The notes below the pieces were generated by a model. That model did no database searches, was not told where the DNA came from, and was given only the letters and a program-made list of their open reading frames with translations. 64,000 nucleotides of DNA from an uncultured Lachnobacterium sp. (GTDB lineage Bacteria; Bacillota; Clostridia; Lachnospirales; Lachnospiraceae): positions 68,575 through 132,574 of the forward strand of contig CALAST010000079.1 of the NCBI GenBank assembly GCA_937889225.1, written 5' to 3'. This document shows positions 56,171-64,000 of the stretch, one piece after another. The stretch's first letter is position 1. Every line of letters begins with the position of its first letter. Position numbers and translations under genes: made by a program.

Positions 56171-56186
56171 AGTTGCTATAGCAACT
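56171..56186. promoter_or_regulatory. Perfect palindrome, MarR-type operator candidate
   Basis: AGTTGCTATAGCAACT is a perfect 16-base palindrome, 35 bases before the start of the secreted protein gene. MarR-family sites often have this TTGC-N4-GCAA form. Upstream, TTGTAT and TAATAT about 17 bases apart near 56093-56121 can serve as promoter. Confidence 0.5.
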
Positions 56187-56221
56187 CAAGAAACAAAATA
56201 ATCTCTAAGGAGGAATGACAA

Positions 56222-57247
56222 ATGAACAAAAAAATCACTTCTGTAATTACACTATTATTACTTAGTACTCTCCTTGTTGTTTCAGCAAAATCTGTAAGCA
56301 ACACAAAGCACATTACCGGGGATTTAAAAACCGGTCTTGGCATTATTACCACGATTTCTAAATCCACAGAGGCAACTGCTGAAGCAGATGGTTCTGCCGC
56401 TAGTGAATTTTTAGTTGCTGCTGTAACTGTAAATGAAGAAGGCGTTATTGCTGATTGCTACATTGATACATTAGCTGTTTCTATCGGTTTTGATTCTACC
56501 GGTACAATTACAACAGATGCTTCTACCGAGTTTGTTTCTAAACAAGTTTTAGGCGATAGCTATGGTATGGCTGGTCCTTCTTCAATTCAAAAAGACTGGC
56601 ATGCACAGGTTGATGCATTTGCTCACTATTGTATCGGCCTTACCGCAGAAGAAGTATTAGGAATTGCTATGAATGAATCCGGTCAGGCAGCTGATAAGGA
56701 CCTTGTTGCAGGCTGTACCATGTACATCGGAAACTTCCAGAAAGTTGTTGCAAAAGCTGCAATGAATGCCGCAGAAGAAGGTGCTCATGCTGACGATTTA
56801 CTTGGTGTGAATTTTGTAACATCTATTGCAAAATCTACGAATGCAACCGATTCAGCAGATGGTCTTGCACAGGCTTATGTGACAGTTGCTGCGGTTACAC
56901 TTAATGAAGAAAAAGTCATCACAAGTGCCGTTCTTGATGCCGTACAGGCAGATGTAAATTTTGATGCAACAGGAAAAATCACATCCGATATTTCCGCTGA
57001 AGTAGTATCCAAAAATGAACTTGGATATGGATACAATATGAAAGGTCCTTCTTCAATTCAGAAAGAATGGTTTGAACAAGCAGATGCTTTCGCATGGCAT
57101 GCACAAGGCAAAACAATCGATGAAGTAAATGCAACTCCACTTACAGAAGGTGTTCCGGCTGAAGGAACTGATTTAGTGGCTTCTGTAACCATTCATGTTA
57201 CGGATTTTATTGAAGCATTAAATAAAGCTGTGGAAATCGCGGAATAA
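56222..57247 (+). CDS. Secreted protein with two FMN-binding-like repeats
   Basis: A 341-residue protein with a signal peptide (MNKKITSVITLLLLSTLLVV) but no lipobox cysteine. It has two similar domains at about 36-185 and 193-340. Each has an AVTxNEE strand (VNEEGVI and LNEEKVI), FVSK/VVSK-x-LG, GPSSIQK-W and a closing helix. At the end of each comes DLVAGCT (Thr166) and DLVASVT (Thr323), which resemble the D-x-V-S-G-A-T acceptor site for covalent FMN, but degenerate. The layout recalls PplA, a two-domain flavinylated surface protein. It lies between apbE and rnf. GGAGG is six to seven bases before the ATG. Confidence 0.7.
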   Translation: MNKKITSVITLLLLSTLLVVSAKSVSNTKHITGDLKTGLGIITTISKSTEATAEADGSAASEFLVAAVTVNEEGVIADCYIDTLAVSIGFDSTGTITTDASTEFVSKQVLGDSYGMAGPSSIQKDWHAQVDAFAHYCIGLTAEEVLGIAMNESGQAADKDLVAGCTMYIGNFQKVVAKAAMNAAEEGAHADDLLGVNFVTSIAKSTNATDSADGLAQAYVTVAAVTLNEEKVITSAVLDAVQADVNFDATGKITSDISAEVVSKNELGYGYNMKGPSSIQKEWFEQADAFAWHAQGKTIDEVNATPLTEGVPAEGTDLVASVTIHVTDFIEALNKAVEIAE

Positions 57248-57287
57248 GCATATTATTATAAGCAGTTATTCTCCTTATATTACACAT

Positions 57288-57326
57288 AAAAAATAGGGTA
57301 CGGAAATTATTCCATGCCCTATTTTT
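57288..57326 (+). terminator. Terminator of the secreted protein gene
   Basis: AAAATAGGG and CCCTATTTT pair, with GGAA/TTCC inside, followed by a T-run. Confidence 0.85.
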
Positions 57327-57450
57327 TATAAATAAAATTATATACTCTCTAACCTTAACAAAGGTATAAAATCAATCCTATTCTAACATCACATTATTTT
57401 TACAGCAATATTAAACAACATAACACAATATAAGAAATTAAGCATAATAG

Positions 57451-57487
57451 AGAAAAGGTGCAACCCACAACGAGTTACACCTTTTCT
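57451..57487 (-). terminator. Terminator of the rnf operon
   Basis: AGAAAAGGTG and CACCTTTTCT pair, extended by AAC/GTT. It lies 46 bases after the rnfB stop. Confidence 0.7.
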
Positions 57488-57532
57488 AATTTCATAATAA
57501 AATAAACTCTCAGAATTCGCTAACACTACTTC

Positions 57533-58318
57533 TTAAAGAATAATCTTCTTCGGACATTTTGTAGCACAGATACCACAACCGGTACATTTATCTGTATCAA
57601 TGTGAGCAACATTATCTGCAATTGTGATTGCATCAGAAGGACAGTTTTTCTTACAAAGCTGACATCCGATACAACCTACGGAACATGCTTTCATAACGTC
57701 TTTACCTTTGTCTTTAGAACTACACTGTACCAAATGTTTTGCAGTAATAGGTACAAGTTCAATTAAGTTCTTCGGACACGCTGCGATACATTTACCACAT
57801 GCTTTACATTTTGCTTTATCTACTACTGCAATGCCGTCTACAACATGAATTGCATCAAATGGACAAGCTTTTACACATGAACCATAGCCAAGACATCCAT
57901 AATTACAGGTTTTTGGACCGCCGCCTGGAACAAATGCCATAGAAGCACAATCTTCTACACCTGTATATTCATAATCTGTTTTTGCTTTATCACATGTACC
58001 TGCACATTTAACAAAAGCAACTTTCTTCACACCGGCTTCAGCTTTAACACCCATAATTGCACTAACTTTAGCAGCAACAGGGTCGCCACCAACAGGACAT
58101 CCATTTACAGGAGCTTCGCCTTTTACGATAGCTGCAGCAAGACCGGAACATCCGGCATATCCACAACCACCACAGTTATTTCCCGGAAGAACTTCGTTAA
58201 TCGCTTCTTCTCTTTCATCTACTTCTACTTTAAATTTTTCTCCAGCAATACCGAGGAAAAATCCAAGCAAAAGACCTACACAGCCTACAACAAGGCCGGC
58301 AATAATAATCCCAGTCAT
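57533..58318 (-). CDS. rnfB: Rnf complex subunit RnfB
   Basis: A 261-residue protein with one N-terminal helix, a four-cysteine cluster site (NNCGGCGYAGCSGL) and several ferredoxin-type sites with CxxCxxCxxxCP in the C-terminal half. It takes electrons from ferredoxin and passes them into the complex. It is the last gene of rnfCDGEAB, the order used by Clostridia. The gap to rnfA is 12 bases. Confidence 0.96.
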   Translation of the reverse strand: MTGIIIAGLVVGCVGLLLGFFLGIAGEKFKVEVDEREEAINEVLPGNNCGGCGYAGCSGLAAAIVKGEAPVNGCPVGGDPVAAKVSAIMGVKAEAGVKKVAFVKCAGTCDKAKTDYEYTGVEDCASMAFVPGGGPKTCNYGCLGYGSCVKACPFDAIHVVDGIAVVDKAKCKACGKCIAACPKNLIELVPITAKHLVQCSSKDKGKDVMKACSVGCIGCQLCKKNCPSDAITIADNVAHIDTDKCTGCGICATKCPKKIIL

Positions 58319-58330
58319 TCTTTTTTCCTC

Positions 58331-58936
58331 CTAAATTTTCATACCTGAGAATCCCATAAATGCAATCGCCATTAATGTTGAAACAAGTAAAACGGTTGCT
58401 GTGCCCTGGAAAGGCTTTGGAATATCATTATATTCAATTTTTTCACGAATACCAGCCATAAGTACAATTGCAACGAAGAAACCGATACCAATAGCTAAAG
58501 CGTATACGATTGTTTCTAATAAATTATATTCATATGTGATTGCATTTAATGCAGTACCAAGTACGGCACAGTTGGTTGTAATAAGTGGTAAGAATACACC
58601 AAGTGACTGATACAATGCCGGCATAGATTTCTTTAAGAACATTTCTACGAACTGTACTAAAGAAGCAATAACTAAAATGAATACGATTGTTTTTAAATAT
58701 GTGAGGTCAACACCTAAAATGCCGTCCTCATGTAAAATAAATGTGTAAATAACATTTGTTACGATAGCTGCGATAGTTGTAACAAAAATTACGGCAACAC
58801 CCATTCCAGCAGCGGTATCTGTTTTCTTAGAAACTCCAAGGAAAGGACAGATACCAAGGAACTGGCTTAATACTACGTTGTTAACGATTGCATAAGTAAC
58901 GGCAATCGAAAATAAACTTCCTATTGTTTCTCCCAT
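58331..58936 (-). CDS. rnfA: Rnf complex subunit RnfA
   Basis: A 201-residue membrane protein with six helices. It has NNVVLSQFLGICPFLGVS and the mirrored LITTNCAVLG, whose cysteines hold an intramembrane 2Fe-2S cluster together with RnfE. It belongs to the sodium- or proton-pumping core. Confidence 0.96.
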   Translation of the reverse strand: MGETIGSLFSIAVTYAIVNNVVLSQFLGICPFLGVSKKTDTAAGMGVAVIFVTTIAAIVTNVIYTFILHEDGILGVDLTYLKTIVFILVIASLVQFVEMFLKKSMPALYQSLGVFLPLITTNCAVLGTALNAITYEYNLLETIVYALAIGIGFFVAIVLMAGIREKIEYNDIPKPFQGTATVLLVSTLMAIAFMGFSGMKI

Positions 58937-58953
58937 TGTCTATCTCCCTCCTA

Positions 58954-59646
58954 TTAATTTTTGCTTGAGCAAGAACCTGCACTTGCACAGTTTCCACAAT
59001 CTCCACCAGTAATACATCCGGATGGCTCAGCAAGCGGAGTTCCTTTTTCATCCATTTTCTTACGGATGATGTTCATGCCTGCTACTAAGAAAGCAAGTAC
59101 AAGGAACGCACCAGGAGCCATGATAAAGATAGTAATTGGTGTAAAGCCAATGTTTACAAGTACCGGAGCGTTAAAAATTGTTCCTGCTCCAAGAATTTCA
59201 CGGATTAAACCGATAGCTGTAAGACCTACAGTAAATCCAAGTCCCATACCGATACCGTCGAAAATAGATTCAACAGGACCGTTTTTAGAAGCGTAGCTTT
59301 CTGCACGACCTAAAATGATACAGTTAACTACGATAAGCGGAATATATACACCCAAGGACTCAGAAAGTGCCGGGATATATGCTTTTAATACGAATTCAAC
59401 GATTGTTACAAGGGAAGCAACAATAACGATGAATGCCGGAATACGCACACCATTTGGAATCTGTTTTCTGAAAATAGAAATCAAAAGGTTTGCAAATACT
59501 AATACTACGGTTGTAGAAAGTCCCATACCAAGGCCGTTGATTGCTGAAGATGTAACCGCAAGAGTCGGACACATACCAAGCATTAATACGAAGGTAGGGT
59601 TCTCTTTTACAATACCGTTATATAAACGTTCTGTATATTTATTCAT
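58954..59646 (-). CDS. rnfE: Rnf complex subunit RnfE
   Basis: A 230-residue relative of RnfA with six helices. It has PTFVLMLGMCPTLAVTSSA and LIVVNCIILGRAE as cluster-binding halves. A cysteine- and glycine-rich C-terminal tail (CITGGDCGNCASAGSCSSKN) is an addition not present in most RnfE proteins. The start overlaps the rnfG stop by one base. Confidence 0.96.
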   Translation of the reverse strand: MNKYTERLYNGIVKENPTFVLMLGMCPTLAVTSSAINGLGMGLSTTVVLVFANLLISIFRKQIPNGVRIPAFIVIVASLVTIVEFVLKAYIPALSESLGVYIPLIVVNCIILGRAESYASKNGPVESIFDGIGMGLGFTVGLTAIGLIREILGAGTIFNAPVLVNIGFTPITIFIMAPGAFLVLAFLVAGMNIIRKKMDEKGTPLAEPSGCITGGDCGNCASAGSCSSKN

Positions 59647-60248
59647 TACTGAGCACCTCCTACCAAGCTAAGAGCATAAACTTTTGCTGCGTTACAAGCA
59701 TTTGCAACTGCTGCAGATGTAATGGTAGAACCTGTGATAGATTCAATTTCATTTTCTGCTGTTGCGGCTGTTTTTACAACAACTAATTTATCTACGTTTT
59801 TACCTCTGAACTGAGCCATAAATTCTTCTTCTACGGCTTTTGCACCAAGACCCGGTGTTTCAGAATGTGCTGTAATGGAATATCCGTTTACAGTACCATC
59901 TGCACGTACACCAACAGAAAGCGTAATTGCACCCTGGCTACCATCTTTTGCTGTTACAGTAACAACATATCCTGCAATTTCGCCACCAATTTTTACTTCC
60001 TGAACATCATCAATTGTGTCATTGTAACCTTCTGCTAATACCATAGCATTTGCAGCTTCTTTGTCATATTCCAATGCGGTGAATTCATCTGCATCAGAAA
60101 ATACTGCTCTGTAAGCTTCCTGTGCTTTTGCCAAGTCCTGTGCAGCAATTGGAGCTTTTGTAATGGTGTATACACCACCAAGAGCAAAACCTAAAACAAG
60201 AGAGAATGCCATTAATACAAGGGCATCATGTACGATTTTCTTATTCAT
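59646..60248 (-). CDS. rnfG: Rnf complex subunit RnfG
   Basis: A 200-residue protein with one N-terminal helix and an extracellular FMN-binding domain. The acceptor region ESITGSTITSAAV carries the threonine that receives FMN from ApbE; the glycine is followed by Ser rather than Ala. The gene starts one base after rnfD ends. Confidence 0.95.
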   Translation of the reverse strand: MNKKIVHDALVLMAFSLVLGFALGGVYTITKAPIAAQDLAKAQEAYRAVFSDADEFTALEYDKEAANAMVLAEGYNDTIDDVQEVKIGGEIAGYVVTVTAKDGSQGAITLSVGVRADGTVNGYSITAHSETPGLGAKAVEEEFMAQFRGKNVDKLVVVKTAATAENEIESITGSTITSAAVANACNAAKVYALSLVGGAQ

Positions 60249-60249
60249 A

Positions 60250-61203
60250 CTATTTTCCCTCCTTTACTTTTACAACACCAAAAGCAGTAGGAATTGTAAT
60301 CTTTTCAATTAATGGAACTAAACAATTGCTTAAGATAATTGCAAAAGAAACACCTTCTGCATTTGCTCCGATGGTACGGAAAATACCTGTTAAGATACCA
60401 CAGCAGATACCAAAAAGGATTTTTCCTTTTGGAGTGATTGGAGAAGTAACGTAGTCTGTTGCCATAAAGAATGCACCAAACATTAAACCACCACCACATA
60501 ACTGTGCTACTACATAAGTAAAGTCAAATGCACTTGTTCCGAATAAGAACATATAGATTGCAAATGTAATGATATATGCTCCCGGAATCTTTAAGTCGAT
60601 AGTTCCTGTTACAACAAGGATAATTGCACCAATTAAAAGTGCGATTACACATGTTTCACCAATTGTACCGGATGTGAAACCAAGTAACATATCCATAGTA
60701 TCCAAATCGTGTGGAATTACGCCACCATTGTTGCGGATTAATGCAAGTGGTGTAGCTCCTGTGTATGTATCTGTTACGAAGTTTGTCATATCAGATGCAA
60801 ATGCAATAAGTAAGAAACATCTTGCTCCAAGTGCCGGGTTCATAAAGTTCTGACCCAGACCACCAAATAAACATTTTACAACGATAATTGCAAATACACC
60901 GCCTAAAATCGCTTCCCATACAGGAAGGTTTACAGGAAGGTTCAATGCTAAAATCATACCTGTTACAACTGCACTTAAATCGTTAATCGTGTTTTTCTTT
61001 CCAACAATTTTATTAAAAATAGTTTCGGAAGCTACACAGCTTAAAACAGTTGCAATAATTAAAAGTAACGCTCTAAAGCCGAAATTGTAAATACCAAATA
61101 ATGTAGTAGGAATCATTGCTAAGATTACATACAACATTACTCTGCTGGTAGAGTCTTTGGCACGTACGTGCGGCGCAGAGGATACATGAAATAATTCACC
61201 CAT
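60250..61203 (-). CDS. rnfD: Rnf complex subunit RnfD
   Basis: A 317-residue membrane protein with about ten helices. The covalent FMN site is in GFTSGTIGETC. It passes electrons across the membrane between RnfG and the cluster of RnfA/E. The gene follows rnfC by 21 bases. Confidence 0.95.
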   Translation of the reverse strand: MGELFHVSSAPHVRAKDSTSRVMLYVILAMIPTTLFGIYNFGFRALLLIIATVLSCVASETIFNKIVGKKNTINDLSAVVTGMILALNLPVNLPVWEAILGGVFAIIVVKCLFGGLGQNFMNPALGARCFLLIAFASDMTNFVTDTYTGATPLALIRNNGGVIPHDLDTMDMLLGFTSGTIGETCVIALLIGAIILVVTGTIDLKIPGAYIITFAIYMFLFGTSAFDFTYVVAQLCGGGLMFGAFFMATDYVTSPITPKGKILFGICCGILTGIFRTIGANAEGVSFAIILSNCLVPLIEKITIPTAFGVVKVKEGK

Positions 61204-61224
61204 TATTGTCTACCTCTTTCTCTA

Positions 61225-62547
61225 CTATTTCTGTTTTCTTTTTTCTGCTAAAACCTGTTTCTTCATAGTCTTAATAGACTGTGCCACATGTCTTTTGGAT
61301 GGACATACATAAGAACAGCTTCCGCATTCGATACATTCTAAACCATACCACTGTTCAAATTCTGCCATAAGGTTTCTTTCACCGAATTTTGCAAGACGGC
61401 TAGGAATGAGCTGTTCCGGACAAGCTTCTACACACTTACCGCAGTTGATACATGCGATTGGTTCAAATGCTGCTACTTCATCTTTTGTAAAGCAAAGGAT
61501 GGATGAAGAAGTCTTTGTTGTAGGAATATCTACACTAAACATAGAGAATCCCATCATAGGACCACCGGAAATAATCTTTTCAGGCTGTTCTTTGAAACCA
61601 CCTGCTGCTTCTACTAATTCAGCATAAGAAGTTCCCATGCTGTATAAGAAGTTACCTGGATTTGCAATTGCATCACCGGTAACAGTAGAAACTCGTTTCA
61701 TTACCGGAATACCAAGTTTTACTGCATTATAAACGGCAATAATTGTTTCTGTATTGTCTACGATACATCCTGCATCAGCCGGAAGCATCTTAGAATTGAT
61801 TGCACGACCTGTACAAGCGAAGATTAACTGACGTTCACCACCCTGTGGGTATTTTGTCTGTAATTCTGCAACTTCCATACGTGGTTCGTTTTTGGTTAAC
61901 TCCTGTAATTTTGCAATACAATCCGGTTTATTGTTTTCGATACCGAAGATTGCTTTTGCATTGTCAAATAACTGAAGAATAATTTTCATTCCGGCGATTA
62001 ATTCTTCCGGATTTTCCAACATTCTTCTGTAGTCAGCTGTTAAGTACGGTTCACATTCTGCACAGTTTGCGATAATGTACTCAATTTTTGCCGGGTCCTT
62101 TGGAGATAATTTTACGTGTGTAGGGAAACCTGCACCACCCATACCTACTACGCCGGCCTCTTTTACCTTATTGATGATTTCTTCCTTGGATAAGGTTGTT
62201 ACATCTTCGACAGCGGTATATTCCACTTCGTTAAACTCACCATCGTTGTCAATAACAATTGATTTTACCATATCACCAACTGCAACACGTCTTGGCTCGA
62301 TAGCCTTAACTTTACCTGATACTGTTGCATAAATAGGAGAAGATACAAATCCGCCTGCTTCTGCAATCTTCTGTCCTTTTAATACAGTATCACCTACTGC
62401 TACAATTGGAGTAGCTGGTGCTCCGATGTGCTGAGATAACGGATACACCATTTCACCTTTGGGTAAAACCTCTTTAATTGGCGCATCTTTTGCTAATTCT
62501 TTTCCTTCAAAAGGATGAACGCCACCGATAAATGTTTTCAAACCCAT
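61225..62547 (-). CDS. rnfC: Rnf complex subunit RnfC
   Basis: A 440-residue peripheral subunit that exchanges electrons with NAD. It has the flavin/NAD region GMGGAGFPTHVKL and two 4Fe-4S sites (CINCGKCVEACP and CIECGSCSYVCP). The frame can be read from 62640, but the ATG at 62547 has GAGGGG upstream and the usual MGLKTFIGGVHP start. First gene of the operon; the region 62548-62640 must hold its promoter. Confidence 0.96.
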   Translation of the reverse strand: MGLKTFIGGVHPFEGKELAKDAPIKEVLPKGEMVYPLSQHIGAPATPIVAVGDTVLKGQKIAEAGGFVSSPIYATVSGKVKAIEPRRVAVGDMVKSIVIDNDGEFNEVEYTAVEDVTTLSKEEIINKVKEAGVVGMGGAGFPTHVKLSPKDPAKIEYIIANCAECEPYLTADYRRMLENPEELIAGMKIILQLFDNAKAIFGIENNKPDCIAKLQELTKNEPRMEVAELQTKYPQGGERQLIFACTGRAINSKMLPADAGCIVDNTETIIAVYNAVKLGIPVMKRVSTVTGDAIANPGNFLYSMGTSYAELVEAAGGFKEQPEKIISGGPMMGFSMFSVDIPTTKTSSSILCFTKDEVAAFEPIACINCGKCVEACPEQLIPSRLAKFGERNLMAEFEQWYGLECIECGSCSYVCPSKRHVAQSIKTMKKQVLAEKRKQK

Positions 62548-62647
62548 TCTTCGTGCCCCTCTTTCATATTTTTTTGTTATAGTAGATAAACTTATAACAG
62601 TTTCTCGATACATTATACCACTTTCTAACGGTACTTGCATTCTTTTT

Positions 62648-62677
62648 TTGTACTTTTTTTCATACTTATGTTATAAT
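62648..62677 (+). promoter_or_regulatory. Promoter of the YprB-type exonuclease gene
   Basis: TTGTAC (62648-62653) and TATAAT (62672-62677) with an 18-base spacer, about 130 bases before the ATG at 62806. Confidence 0.5.
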
Positions 62678-62805
62678 TTTTAAAAAAAATTAATAATTAT
62701 TGTAAAATATGTACATATTTGGATGTTATATTCATTTCCATAAATTACATAACAACCAATTCAATAGCACGTTTATATATTACATATGCAAAAAGGAGCT
62801 GCCCC

Positions 62806-63900
62806 ATGAAACATATCTGCACAGAAAAAACATATACACATAGCTGTGACTTTATAAATTCCATTTTTACAGAAAATGTCTTATTTTTTGATATTGAAAC
62901 TACCGGTTTTTCCCGTTCTGCTTCCATGCTTTATTTGATTGGTTGTATGTATCGCAAAGATGAAAAACTAATAATAGAACAATTTTTCGCAGAATCCAAA
63001 CAAGATGAAATCGAAATTCTTCTTTCTTTTCAAAAGTTGCTGTCTTCAAAACAAACTTTAATTTCTTTTAATGGTCTTGGGTTTGACGTTCCATTTCTAA
63101 ATGCCAAATGCCATGCACTTGGATTTGATGAATTTTTAAATAATTACCATCATCTTGATATTTTTAAAAAAATCAAACAAATAAAATCTTTGCTCAGATT
63201 GCCTGATTATAAACAAAAAACAATAGAATGCTTTCTGGGAATTTCCCGTGAAGATACATTTAACGGCGGAGAATTGATTCCGATTTATCATGAATACTTA
63301 AAAACACACGATACACCGTTAGAAGATTTGCTCCTATTACACAATTTTGAAGACATTTTAGGGATGCTGGATTTACTTCCAATACTGACTTACAAAGAAA
63401 TTTTAAACGGAGCTTTCACTCTGGAAAATACAAAGCTTTGTGATTACCATTCCTATGAAGGTGAACTTCAAAAAGAATATATCATTACCTTAAAAAATCA
63501 CTATCCTGTACCAAAGCAGGTTTCCTGTCAATGTATGAACTATTACTTAATCATGTATAAAGAAACTACTAAAATCCGAGTTCCGATTATTGCAGATGAA
63601 CTTCGTTTCTTTTTTCCAAATTATAAGGATTATTTTTACCTTCCAAAAGAAGATATGGCAATCCATAAAAGCGTAGCCGCTTTCGTAGACAAAGAATATC
63701 GTCAGAAAGCAAAAGCCTGCAACTGTTATACACGAAAAGAGTCTGTTTTTCTTCCTCAGTATGATACAATTGTAACGCCTGTCTTTCGTCGGGAATATAA
63801 GGATACATGCTGTTATTTTGAACTGAATGAAGATTTTTGCAACTCTGCCGAAGCACAATTACATTATATAAACCATATTTTGAGCTTCTTCTCAAAATAA
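62806..63900 (+). CDS. RNase H-like exonuclease domain protein (YprB type)
   Basis: A 364-residue protein. The DEDD exonuclease fold has FFDIETTGFS near residue 27, LISFNGLGFDVPFL and HNFEDILGMLDL; these supply the metal-binding acids. The C-terminal half is specific to this family and less conserved. The frame extends upstream to 62719, but AAGGAG seven bases before the ATG at 62806 sets the start. Substrate unknown; Bacillus YprB is paired with a helicase that is not seen here. Confidence 0.85.
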   Translation: MKHICTEKTYTHSCDFINSIFTENVLFFDIETTGFSRSASMLYLIGCMYRKDEKLIIEQFFAESKQDEIEILLSFQKLLSSKQTLISFNGLGFDVPFLNAKCHALGFDEFLNNYHHLDIFKKIKQIKSLLRLPDYKQKTIECFLGISREDTFNGGELIPIYHEYLKTHDTPLEDLLLLHNFEDILGMLDLLPILTYKEILNGAFTLENTKLCDYHSYEGELQKEYIITLKNHYPVPKQVSCQCMNYYLIMYKETTKIRVPIIADELRFFFPNYKDYFYLPKEDMAIHKSVAAFVDKEYRQKAKACNCYTRKESVFLPQYDTIVTPVFRREYKDTCCYFELNEDFCNSAEAQLHYINHILSFFSK

Positions 63901-63907
63901 CACATAA

Positions 63908-63977
63908 ACAAGAAAGTGTCTTCGACACTTCAACTCCCCTACCCCTCAATCTTGAGGGGAATTAGGGCTTTCTTTTT
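63908..63977 (+). terminator. Multi-hairpin element after the exonuclease gene
   Basis: AAGTGTC-TTC-GACACTT and CCCCTCAA-TC-TTGAGGGG are two perfect hairpins. They are enclosed by AAGAAAG and CTTTCTT, followed by a T-run. It acts as a terminator and may be a mobile hairpin repeat. Confidence 0.6.
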
Positions 63978-64000
63978 TCTCCATTATGCTTCATAATAAT

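Overview
The window comes from a low-GC, anaerobic, probably spore-forming Clostridium-class bacterium, most likely a member of the Lachnospiraceae. The support is a complete Rnf complex (rnfCDGEAB), formate-tetrahydrofolate ligase with FolD, the redox repressor Rex, a eukaryote-type NADP isocitrate dehydrogenase, a GerW/YtfJ sporulation protein, the rpmB/yloU/yloV/recG block of Firmicutes, and strong AGGAGG-type ribosome binding sites throughout. Most genes lie on the minus strand. No rRNA, tRNA or CRISPR array is visible.

Layout. 1-3050 is an accessory stretch: a DUF1643 gene cut by the window edge, then a peptide-maturation cluster (57-residue six-cysteine precursor, radical SAM/SPASM enzyme, zinc-finger protein, small helical protein) that diverges from an XRE regulator with paired operator-like repeats. 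3130-20420 is housekeeping: rlmH, a zinc-ribbon/TPR protein, folD-fhs, ftsK with a ClpP-like protease, glgA, yebC, a CBS-domain protein, mazF-alr-nnrE/D, rex and icd. 20570-28330 holds a Gly/Cys/Asn-rich small protein, several small conserved proteins, recG, yloV, yloU, rpmB and two Uma2-type nucleases.

28500-32000 is the most unusual locus. A GltS-type sodium/glutamate symporter gene is split by an element of about 2.07 kb that carries a group I intron core at its 5' side and tnpB with a candidate omegaRNA at its 3' side. This is the architecture of an IStron. Removing 29891-31960 joins a start codon with a very good RBS to the rest of gltS in frame.

32200-38420 carries a membrane-anchored MerR regulator and a two-gene type III restriction-modification system. 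38640-51660 is again core: gerW, a DUF2953 protein, a NUDIX hydrolase, a natural fusion of a SEDS (FtsW/RodA) glycosyltransferase with a class B penicillin-binding protein, a U32 peptidase, zapA, ruvBA, a Gx transporter/NusG-II pair and miaB.

51900-63900 is rich in flavin and redox genes: an ApbE flavinyltransferase, a secreted protein with two FMN-binding-like repeats, and the Rnf operon. Together with the Gx/NusG-II pair they suggest a flavin-based electron-transfer module at the membrane and cell surface. An IS256-type remnant, a MATE exporter, a short-chain dehydrogenase, a DUF896 protein and a YprB-type exonuclease complete the region. A dispersed intergenic hairpin repeat occurs at least seven times across the window.
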